This document shows positions 35,550 through 42,955 of a DNA stretch of 64,000 nucleotides, in pieces. Both the position numbers and the translations under genes were made by a program. This DNA comes from Gammaproteobacteria bacterium (GTDB lineage Bacteria; Pseudomonadota; Gammaproteobacteria; JACKNK01): NCBI GenBank assembly GCA_024234895.1, contig JACKNJ010000004.1, positions 1-64,000 on the forward strand, given 5' to 3'. Each line of letters starts with the position of its first letter. Positions within the stretch are counted from its first letter, which is position 1. Under the pieces are notes generated by a model, which was not told the DNA's origin, made no database searches, and was given only the letters and a program-made list of their open reading frames with translations.

Positions 35550-36908
35550 CTATTCGAACTCCATCGCCCGGAAGACCTTCTCCGCGTTCAAACGCGCGAG
35601 TTCCCGGTACGTATGCAGATATCTGTACTGCGACTGATCGATGCCATAGGCGGCCTGCAGGTCGCCGCCGTTTTCCAGGACCTTGGCGATCTCGCCACGC
35701 AGATAGCGCAGGTAGCCGACCGTATCGCGGGTCACGGTCGCCATGTCGGTGGGATCGCCATGACCGGGGATGACGACCTCGGGCTCATAGGATTCGAACA
35801 CCGCCCAGGTCTCCAGCCAGGCGGCGGTATCGGTGTGCTCGAACACCGGCAGCATGCGCTGATGGAAGGCGACGTCGCCGGCGATCATGACCTTCTGCTT
35901 CGGCAGCCAGACGGAGATGTCGCCGGGGCTGTGCGCCGGTCCCATGCGGCGGATCTCGAAACGCGTGCCGCCCATCTCGATGATCTTCTCGTCGGTGAAG
36001 GTCTCGTCCGGCTTGGCCAGCACGGTGTTCATGGACTTGTCGCGCAGGCGGCCACGCATGTTGTCGATCACGGTCGCGCCGTGCTTCTCGATTTCATGCA
36101 GCGCATCGACGTGCGCGATGACCCGCGCGCCCTGCTTCTGCCAGTAGTCGGTGCCGAGCATGGCGTGGCCCTGACCGTTCTCGAGCACCACCCAGCGCAC
36201 CGGCTGATCGGTGCGTTTGCGAATCTCGTTGTGCAGCGCCTCCGCGAGCAGGTAGTTGTCGCCCGCGTTCATGACCAGCACGCCTTCCCCGGTGATCACG
36301 AAGGACAGGTTGTTGTTGTGGCCGGAGTTCTCGTAGGTGCGCGGCTGGGTGGCGCCGATCGCGGACCAGACCCCCGGCACGACCTCGACCGGTGTGCTGT
36401 AGAGGAAGGAATCCGGGGCACGATCGAAGCTGTACACCGGCATGCCGGCATCGCGCCAGACGAAGAAGCCGTCCGGATAATTGCGGACATTGGTGTACCC
36501 CATCGCCTTCAGGGTCAGCGCCGCCAGCGGGCTGCGTTCGTTCCGGCCGCAGTAGACGACGATCGGCGTGTCCTTGTCCGGCACCGTCGTCGGCATGCGG
36601 AATTCCAGCCAGCCGCGCGGGATGTTGAACGTGTTCGGGCTGTCGATCATGCCGCCGAGCCGGGCCAGCTCGTCATGGCTGCGGACATCGATGACCACCG
36701 TCTCCGGCTGCTTGGCGAGCAGCGCCTGCAGATCGAACGTGGCGATGTCCGGAATCGTCCTTCCCGCCTCGGCAAGCAGCGTTTCGGCCGCAAGCGGGGG
36801 CGGATCGGCCAGCGGGGCCAGCGGTGCGAAGCCGATGATCGCCGTGCCGAGCAACGCCGATGCAATACCCGCACGAGCGGGCCGGACAGTGTGATTGCGT
36901 GATGTCAT
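35550..36908 (-). CDS. Secreted rhodanese / metallo-beta-lactamase-fold fusion
   Basis: A 452-residue protein. Residues 1-35 look like a signal peptide. Residues 55-160 form a rhodanese domain (VVIDVRSHDELARLGG, VVYCGRNERSPL with active Cys120). Residues 180-400 form an MBL fold. In the MBL part the first zinc motif HxHxDH is replaced by ENGQGHAML (243-251), while His326 (GPAHSPGD), Asp345 (IAGD) and His383 (PGHG) remain. This suggests an altered metal site, possibly a family trait. A periplasmic sulfur-transfer or hydrolase role is inferred. It lies downstream of the oppDF-namZ genes. Confidence 0.8.
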   Translation of the reverse strand: MTSRNHTVRPARAGIASALLGTAIIGFAPLAPLADPPPLAAETLLAEAGRTIPDIATFDLQALLAKQPETVVIDVRSHDELARLGGMIDSPNTFNIPRGWLEFRMPTTVPDKDTPIVVYCGRNERSPLAALTLKAMGYTNVRNYPDGFFVWRDAGMPVYSFDRAPDSFLYSTPVEVVPGVWSAIGATQPRTYENSGHNNNLSFVITGEGVLVMNAGDNYLLAEALHNEIRKRTDQPVRWVVLENGQGHAMLGTDYWQKQGARVIAHVDALHEIEKHGATVIDNMRGRLRDKSMNTVLAKPDETFTDEKIIEMGGTRFEIRRMGPAHSPGDISVWLPKQKVMIAGDVAFHQRMLPVFEHTDTAAWLETWAVFESYEPEVVIPGHGDPTDMATVTRDTVGYLRYLRGEIAKVLENGGDLQAAYGIDQSQYRYLHTYRELARLNAEKVFRAMEFE

Positions 36909-36987
36909 GTCGCGATTTCCTTGAGCGTTTTCGACCGGCCCCCGCCCGCCACAAATCTCCCGTCCGCCATGCACGGGGGGCCAAAGC

Positions 36988-39036
36988 CTAGTCCAGATGG
37001 CAGGCCACCAGGCGACCGTCGGCGAGACGCTTCGCCTCAGGATAGCTTTGCCGGCAGACCGCCATCGCCCGGGGGCAACGGGGATGAAAGTGACAACCGT
37101 CCGGCGGGGCGCTGGGCGATGGCATGTCGCCGTGCAGGCGGATGATCTCGCGGCCATCGTCCTCGATGCCGGGCACCGCCGACAGCAGGGCCTGCGTGTA
37201 CGGATGCGCGGGGGCGTTCAGCACGATCTCCACCGGACCCTGCTCGACCACGCGACCCAGGTACATGACCACCACGTCATGCGCCAGATAGGACACCACG
37301 CCGATGTTGTGGGTGATGAACAGATAGGCGAGGTTCAGGTCGGCCTGGAGCTGACGCAGCAGATTCAGGATCTGCGCCTGCACGGACACGTCCAGCGCGC
37401 TGGTCGGCTCGTCGCAGACGATCAGGCCGGGCTTGAGCGCGAGGGCGCGGGCAATGCTGACGCGCTGGCGCTGGCCGCCGGAGAATTCGTGCGGATAGCG
37501 GCTGGCGGCGTCCTCGGGCAGGCCGACCTGGCGCAGCAGTTCCGCGACGCGGGCGTTCGTGTCGCCCTTCTCGCCCTGCACGACCAGGCCCTCGGCGACG
37601 ATGTCGCCGACGCGCATGCGCGGGTTCATCGATGAATACGGGTCCTGGAAGATGATCTGGAAATCGCGGCGACGCCTGCGCAAGGCGCGTTCGCTCAGCC
37701 GGGTGAGTTCCTCGCCCCGGAATTCGACCGAGCCGGCGGTCGGGCGCAGCAGTTGCAGGATGGCCTTGGCGGCGGTGGTCTTGCCGCAGCCGGATTCGCC
37801 GACCACGGCGACGGTGCGACCGGCGGACAGGTCCAGGTCCAGGCCATCGACGGCGCGGACCTGCCCGACCGTGCGCTGCAACAAGCCCTTGCGGATCGGG
37901 AAGTGCACCTTGAGGTCGCGGACCTTCAGCAGCGGCTCGCTCGGCTTGACGACCCGCGCCTCGCGCCGGATGCCCGCGCGCTCGGCCTGCTCGGCGGCGC
38001 CCCAGTAGAGACAGCGCACGCCGTGGGCCGGCTCCGGTCGCGCGATCGGCACCGGCTCGGCGCGGCAGTCCTCCTGCACGAAATCGCAGCGATCGGCGAA
38101 GCGGCAGCCGCCGAATTCCTGGCGCAGCGATGGCACCGAACCGCGGATCACGGCCAGCGGCGCGTCGCGGTGCGCGCCGTCCGGGAGCGATTCGAACAGC
38201 TTGCGGCTGTACGGGTGCAGCGGGCGCTCGAAGAACCTTTCCCGGGTGGCGCGCTCGACGATCTGCCCGGCGTACATCACCGCGACCTCATCTGCCATCT
38301 GCGCGACCACGCCGAGATCGTGGGTGATCAGCAGGATCGCCATGCCGCGTTCCTGCTGGAGTCCGCGCAGCAGACCGAGCACCTCGGCCTGGATGGTGAC
38401 ATCCAGCGCCGTGGTCGGCTCGTCGGCGATCAGCAGGTCCGGCTCGCCGGCCAGGGCCATCGCGATCATCACGCGCTGCTTCATGCCGCCGGAAAGCTGG
38501 TGCGGGTACTCGTCGGCACGTCTGGCCGGATCGGGGATGCCGACCTGATCGAGCAGCTCGATGACGCGCGCCCGCGCCGCCGCGCCGCGCAGCGCGGTGT
38601 GGCGCACGACGCTCTCGCCGATCTGCTTGCCGATGGTCATGACCGGATTCAGCGAGGTCATCGGCTCCTGGAAGATCATGCCGATGCGTCCGCCGCGCAG
38701 CTTGCGCATCGCGGATTCGGGCAGGCGCAGCAGGTCCTCGTCATCCAGGATGATCGAGCCGGACACGATGCGCCCGGCCGGTTCCGGCACCAGTCGCATG
38801 ATCGACAGCGCGGTCATGGACTTGCCGCAGCCGGATTCGCCGAGCAGCGCGAACGTCTCGCCCCGGCGGAGATTGAAATCGACGCCGTCGACGGCGCGCG
38901 CGGTCCTGTCGCCCCGTCCGAACCAGGTGTGCAGGTCGCGGACACGGAGCAGGACCGGGTCGGATTCAGGGGCGGGCGGGGTGAATTGGGCTTGGGCAGG
39001 CATGGCGGAAACCGAACCTGGAAAGGCGGAGATCAT
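36988..39036 (-). CDS. Fused oligopeptide-type ABC ATPase (OppD-OppF)
   Basis: A 682-residue protein carrying two complete ATPase domains. Domain 1: GESGCGKSMTALSI, LSGGMKQR, LIADEPTTALD. Domain 2 (from about residue 365): GESGCGKTTAAKAI, FSGGQRQR, LIVCDEPTSALD. Each ends with the Cys-containing oligopeptide/dipeptide C-terminal region. It would energise a peptide-class importer. No permease or binding protein is adjacent; the matching permeases lie at 3198-4927. An ATG at 39003 is an alternative start. It follows namZ on the same strand. Confidence 0.93.
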   Translation of the reverse strand: MISAFPGSVSAMPAQAQFTPPAPESDPVLLRVRDLHTWFGRGDRTARAVDGVDFNLRRGETFALLGESGCGKSMTALSIMRLVPEPAGRIVSGSIILDDEDLLRLPESAMRKLRGGRIGMIFQEPMTSLNPVMTIGKQIGESVVRHTALRGAAARARVIELLDQVGIPDPARRADEYPHQLSGGMKQRVMIAMALAGEPDLLIADEPTTALDVTIQAEVLGLLRGLQQERGMAILLITHDLGVVAQMADEVAVMYAGQIVERATRERFFERPLHPYSRKLFESLPDGAHRDAPLAVIRGSVPSLRQEFGGCRFADRCDFVQEDCRAEPVPIARPEPAHGVRCLYWGAAEQAERAGIRREARVVKPSEPLLKVRDLKVHFPIRKGLLQRTVGQVRAVDGLDLDLSAGRTVAVVGESGCGKTTAAKAILQLLRPTAGSVEFRGEELTRLSERALRRRRRDFQIIFQDPYSSMNPRMRVGDIVAEGLVVQGEKGDTNARVAELLRQVGLPEDAASRYPHEFSGGQRQRVSIARALALKPGLIVCDEPTSALDVSVQAQILNLLRQLQADLNLAYLFITHNIGVVSYLAHDVVVMYLGRVVEQGPVEIVLNAPAHPYTQALLSAVPGIEDDGREIIRLHGDMPSPSAPPDGCHFHPRCPRAMAVCRQSYPEAKRLADGRLVACHLD

Positions 39037-39084
39037 CGATGATGGAAACCGCCAACTTCACGTCGGCGGTGGGGATTCACTTGG

Positions 39085-39154
39085 CAGGAGCAGATTTCAG
39101 CCGCGATCGGCGGCGGGATTCTCGGATCGCCGATCGCGGCGGAAGCCGCTCCTG
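39085..39154. repeat. Degenerate GTAGGAGC-type inverted repeat
   Basis: CAGGAGCAGATTTCAGCCGC at 39085 onward, with inverted partner GCGGCGGAAGCCGCTCCTG ending at 39153-39154, is a decayed copy of the element seen at 26244 and 42815. Both tips have lost the GTA/TAC ends. It lies between namZ and the OppDF gene. Confidence 0.65.
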
Positions 39155-39158
39155 GGGA

Positions 39159-40361
39159 CTAATAGAGCAGATACGGCTGGCGCGCCTCGCGCCACGCGGC
39201 TTCGTCGATATTGGCAACGGCATCGAGATCGGCGGGGGTCGCGTCCGGATCGTCAACCCACTCGCGCAGCAGCTCGCTGCCGTTGATGAGGTCGATCGCG
39301 AGGCGGTCGCGTTCGTACTCGTAGGGGAAATCGCGCCAGATCGGATAGTCCGGCTGCAACTGCCGCAGGGCCTTGAAGGCCAGCGACTGCACCCGCCACG
39401 GCTTGAACGCCGCATGATCATAGCCGGGTTGCTCGACGTGAATCTGCACCCCCGCGCAAAGTCTGCCGACGTGCTTGTGGAAGGTCGGTTCGAACCAGCA
39501 TTCCCGCAGCGTGCACCCTGACAGCCAGTGCGGCGCGAGGTCGCGCATCGCCGCGATCAGGGCGCCGGCGTCGATGTCCGGAGCGCCGAACAGTTCCAGC
39601 GGGCGCGTGGTGCCCCGCCCTTCCGACAAGGTCGTGCCTTCGAGCATCACGGTGCCGGCATAGCAGCGGGCCATGGAGAGGTTGGGCGCGTTCGGGCTGG
39701 GATTGATCCAGGCGCGTTCACCCGACGGCCAGCCGTAGCCCGGTGCCGCGTCCGGCGCCCAGCCCCGCATCGCGATCACGCGGTAATCGACGTCCAGCTC
39801 CAGCGTGGCGATGAACCAGTGGCCGAGTTCGCCGAGGGTCAGGCCGTGGCGCATCGGCATCGGCCCGGCGCCGACGAAGCTCTCCCAGCCGCGCCGCAGC
39901 GTGAGCCCTTCGACCGGGCGACCGGCGGGGTTCGGGCGGTCCAGCACCCACACCGACTTGCCGTATTCGGCAGCGGCTTCGAGCACGTAGCGCAGCGTGG
40001 TGATGAAGGTGTAGATGCGGCAGCCCAAGTCCTGCATGTCGACCAGCAGCACGTCGAAGCTGTCCATCATCGCGGCGGTCGGGCGGCGCACCTCGCCGTA
40101 CAGGCTGAACACCGGAATGCCATGAATCGGATCGTCGTAATCCGGCGACTCGACCATGTTGTCCTGCTTGTCGCCGCGCAGACCGTGCTGCGGGCCGAAG
40201 GCCGCGCTCAATTCGAGATCGGGGAGTTCGGCGAGTGCGTCAAGCGCATGCCGCAGGTCGGCGGTGACCGAGGCCGGATGCGCAAGCAGCGCGACGCGGC
40301 GCCCCCGCAGCGGCGCGCGCAGGGAAGGTTCGGCCAGCAGGCGATCGAGTCCGGTCAGCAT
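39159..40361 (-). CDS. DUF1343 protein, NamZ-type exo-beta-N-acetylmuramidase family (GH171)
   Basis: A 400-residue protein with the DUF1343 blocks: VALLAHPASVTADLRHALDA, FGPQHGLRGDKQDNM, VLLVDMQDLGCRIYTFITTL, LDRPNPAGRPVEG and EGTTLSEGRGTTRPLELFG. Characterised members (NamZ) remove terminal MurNAc from peptidoglycan fragments. No signal peptide is evident, so cytoplasmic action in recycling is likely (inference). The start at 40361 overlaps the upstream gene stop by one base (TGATG). It is next to the OppDF ATPase. Confidence 0.88.
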   Translation of the reverse strand: MLTGLDRLLAEPSLRAPLRGRRVALLAHPASVTADLRHALDALAELPDLELSAAFGPQHGLRGDKQDNMVESPDYDDPIHGIPVFSLYGEVRRPTAAMMDSFDVLLVDMQDLGCRIYTFITTLRYVLEAAAEYGKSVWVLDRPNPAGRPVEGLTLRRGWESFVGAGPMPMRHGLTLGELGHWFIATLELDVDYRVIAMRGWAPDAAPGYGWPSGERAWINPSPNAPNLSMARCYAGTVMLEGTTLSEGRGTTRPLELFGAPDIDAGALIAAMRDLAPHWLSGCTLRECWFEPTFHKHVGRLCAGVQIHVEQPGYDHAAFKPWRVQSLAFKALRQLQPDYPIWRDFPYEYERDRLAIDLINGSELLREWVDDPDATPADLDAVANIDEAAWREARQPYLLY

Positions 40362-40885
40362 CAACGGGTCAGTTCCAGGATGAAGGCATCGGCGCGATGG
40401 AAGTCGGGCCGCTCGCCGGTATGGGTCAGCGCCCAATAAGACAGGTTGCCGTCGTCCGCTTCAAGCACCGCCGTTAGGCCGATGCGCAGCCGCGAACCGG
40501 GCGGCAGCACCGCCGCGGCGAGGGTCACATCGAGAGTCAGGCGCGGATGGTCCACGCGGCAATCGACACCGGGATCGGTCATCGCCAGCGCCACCCCGCC
40601 CTCGCGATATGCCGCGAACCGGTAGGCGGCCCACTGCGAGGACGGCGAGAAGTTGAATTCCGCGTAGCCGGGGGCGTCCTCGCCCTGCACGAAGACCTCG
40701 AAACAGGTGTGTTGCCAGAGCCCGTTGACCGGCGAAGCCGACGGCGCCGCTTCGGGAATGATCAGCGGAACCGAATCCGAGCGCAGTGCGTAATGCAGCG
40801 CGAGCGCGCCGTCCGCGAGCAGACGGGCATCGGCAGTCAAGGTCATGTCCGGCGGGGTGGGCGCGAACGAACGGAGCGCAATCAT
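40361..40885 (-). CDS. DOMON-like domain protein
   Basis: A 174-residue, mostly beta-strand protein. It has LWQHTCFEVFVQGEDAPGYA, EFNFSPSSQWAAYRFAAYR, and RLRIGLTAVLEADDGNLSYW with ALTH. This resembles the carbohydrate/haem-binding DOMON-like fold seen in small bacterial proteins. No signal peptide is visible. It overlaps the NamZ-type gene by one base, so both are almost surely co-translated. Sugar or muropeptide binding is inferred from fold and neighbour only. Confidence 0.7.
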   Translation of the reverse strand: MIALRSFAPTPPDMTLTADARLLADGALALHYALRSDSVPLIIPEAAPSASPVNGLWQHTCFEVFVQGEDAPGYAEFNFSPSSQWAAYRFAAYREGGVALAMTDPGVDCRVDHPRLTLDVTLAAAVLPPGSRLRIGLTAVLEADDGNLSYWALTHTGERPDFHRADAFILELTR

Positions 40886-40904
40886 GCCCCGGATAGTAAC
40901 TTGC

Positions 40905-41768
40905 TCAACCGGCCAGCAGCGCCTGTCGACGTTGCGCCGGATCGAGTTCCCGCAACCACGCGTAGTAGCCCAGATTGGTTTGCACCGCCGCTGCGTCGAG
41001 GTCCTTGCCGGCCACCTCGGCGGCGCGATCCGCGCGCCCCGCCAGGCCCCAGGCCAGGGCCAGATTGCGGCGCTGTTTCGGACCGGCCAGACCGGCCTTC
41101 TCCAGGTCGTGCAACAGCACGGCGGCGTAGTGCGGGCGACCTTGCAGGATCATCGAGAACGCGAGGTTGTTGCGCAGTTGCACAGAATCCTTGTGCACGC
41201 GCAGACCGCGCCGGTAGATGCTCTCGGCGGCGGCGTGATCGCCCAGCCGGTCGTAGGCCGCGCCGGCCAGCGCATAGGTGCGCTCACCCGGATCGACGGT
41301 ACCGGCGAGGCCGGCGGCGTGCACCCGTGGTGCCAGGGTTGTCAGGGCTTCCCGGGCGCGACCAACGCTGGTCAGGAAGGCCGCGAAACCGAGCACGACG
41401 CGCCCGTCTCTGGCGTCGACATCCCGCGCCGCGCGCCAAGTCAGTTCGGCCTCCAGCGGCTTGCCGACGCGGCGATAGCCTTCCGCGAGCCCGATCAGGG
41501 CATCCAGATCGCGGGGCGCGACCGCGACCACCCCGGCATGCGCAAGCACAGCGGCGGCCCAGTCCCCCGCCCGCTCGGCAACGTCAGCCTGTTCCCGCAA
41601 CGCGGCGAGGCCTTGCACATCGACCGCCGGGGCGGATGCGAAGGCCGGTGCGACATCGCTCACCGGCGGGTCGGCGGCGACCGCATCGGGCAACGGCGCA
41701 CGGGTCGCGCAGCCGCTCATCAGCAGCGCCGCGACCAGCACCGTCAGCGTCGCCCGACGCGGCATCAT
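40905..41768 (-). CDS. TPR lipoprotein, TadD-like (copy 1)
   Basis: A 287-residue lipoprotein. The lipobox is LLMSGC near residue 19. Four or five TPR-like repeats follow (AALREQADVAERAGDWAAAV, IGLAEGYRRVGKPLEAELTW, RNNLAFSMILQGRPHYAAVL). The family (TadD-like) supports pilus or secretion assembly, but no tad genes are nearby. The start at 41768 shares one base with the stop of the upstream paralogue. Start context beyond this ATG is the antisense of that paralogue. Confidence 0.8.
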   Translation of the reverse strand: MMPRRATLTVLVAALLMSGCATRAPLPDAVAADPPVSDVAPAFASAPAVDVQGLAALREQADVAERAGDWAAAVLAHAGVVAVAPRDLDALIGLAEGYRRVGKPLEAELTWRAARDVDARDGRVVLGFAAFLTSVGRAREALTTLAPRVHAAGLAGTVDPGERTYALAGAAYDRLGDHAAAESIYRRGLRVHKDSVQLRNNLAFSMILQGRPHYAAVLLHDLEKAGLAGPKQRRNLALAWGLAGRADRAAEVAGKDLDAAAVQTNLGYYAWLRELDPAQRRQALLAG

Positions 41769-42577
41769 CACGGCCTCCGCAACAACGCCTGATAACGCGT
41801 CGGCGACGGCAGTTCGCGCAGCCACTGGTAGTAGGCCAGGTTGCGCTCGATCGCATCGCCCTGCAGATCGACCCGGGCAACCTCGCGGGCGCGCCGATCG
41901 TTGCCGGCCAGTCCATAGGCCAGGGCCAGATTCTGGCGATGGCGTGGCTGGCCGCCCTCGGTATCGATCAGGCCTTGCAGCACGTCGGCGGCGCGCGCGT
42001 ACTCGCCCTGCAGGATCAGGCTGTAGGCAAGGTTGTTGCGCAACGAGACCGACTGCGGGGTACGCGCCAGACCCTGCGCATAGGCCTGCTCGGCATCGGC
42101 GTGGCGACGCAGCGTGTCGAGTGCCAGTCCCTTCAGATTCCATAGCCCGTCGTCGCCGAGCGGGTGCGTGCCGAGGTAGTTGTCCAGTTCGCTGACGGCG
42201 ATCTCGGCGCGTCCGGTCCCGATCAGCAGACGTGCATAGGCCGCGAGCACCAGACCGCTGTCCGGATGCCGGTCGCGGGCCTCGCGCAGAGTGCGCTCCG
42301 CTTCCGCGTGGCGACCGAGGTCGGTGAGCGCGCGGCCCTTGCCGAGCAGCGCGCCGCGATGGGTCGGTGCCTTGGCGAGCGCGCGCTCGTAGATCGCCAG
42401 CGCCGTCTCGGGTTCGCCGCGCGCGGCCACGCCGTCGCCGAGGTCGACCATGCGACCGATCGAATCGACGGGTTCCGGGCTGGCGTCAGCCTGGTCCGGC
42501 CGGGTCGCGTTACAGCCGCCGAGCACGGCGAGCAACAGGACGACGGCCACCGGGTGAAGCTTCGTTTGCACAGGCAT
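41768..42577 (-). CDS. TPR lipoprotein, TadD-like (copy 2)
   Basis: A 269-residue lipoprotein with lipobox LAVLGGC near residue 19 and TPR repeats (ETALAIYERALAKAPTHRGA, RALTDLGRHAEAERTLREAR, RNNLAYSLILQGEYARAADV). Its C-terminal half is visibly similar to that of the next gene (RNNLA and NLALAYGLAG blocks, then NLxYYxWLREL), so the pair arose by tandem duplication and diverged. The ATG at 42577 (MPVQTKLHPVAVV) has AGGACAAGAAA upstream. Confidence 0.8.
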   Translation of the reverse strand: MPVQTKLHPVAVVLLLAVLGGCNATRPDQADASPEPVDSIGRMVDLGDGVAARGEPETALAIYERALAKAPTHRGALLGKGRALTDLGRHAEAERTLREARDRHPDSGLVLAAYARLLIGTGRAEIAVSELDNYLGTHPLGDDGLWNLKGLALDTLRRHADAEQAYAQGLARTPQSVSLRNNLAYSLILQGEYARAADVLQGLIDTEGGQPRHRQNLALAYGLAGNDRRAREVARVDLQGDAIERNLAYYQWLRELPSPTRYQALLRRP

Positions 42578-42814
42578 TTTCTTGTCCTTTCGTGATCGGG
42601 GGATGCCGGGGCCATGTCGGCATGCCCGAAGGCGCCGCGCGCCCTCAAAGGGGAAGACGCGGAGCCTGCGTGACAAGAATGAGTGAAAGCGTCGGGGCGA
42701 TTCGTGAACGGGTTCACGAGTTATGGAATCTCTGATCGATTCAGGGACGGCTCAGAGGGCGTTTACAACACCTGTGGATCGGGGCTGTGGACAGGGGCCG
42801 TGAATCCGCGATCT

Positions 42815-42887
42815 GTAGGAGCGGCTTCAGCCGCGATGGGCGGCAACGATCATTCCGGGTGCCGATCGCGGCTGAAGCCGCTCCTAC
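42815..42887. repeat. GTAGGAGCGGCTTCAGCC-type inverted repeat
   Basis: Arms 42815-42836 and 42866-42887 are perfect 22-nt inverted copies, the same sequence as at 26244-26316. It sits in the 378-bp gap between the TPR lipoprotein and the histidine kinase 3' end. A wider imperfect inverted repeat (GAGGGCGTTTACAA at 42755-42768, TTGTAAACACCCTC at 42914-42927) encloses it. No gene was found in this gap. Confidence 0.85.
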
Positions 42888-42955
42888 CTGTAGCACGGAC
42901 TCCGAATCGCCTTTTGTAAACACCCTCTTGCAACGCTTGGTGGCGCGACGGCGGC

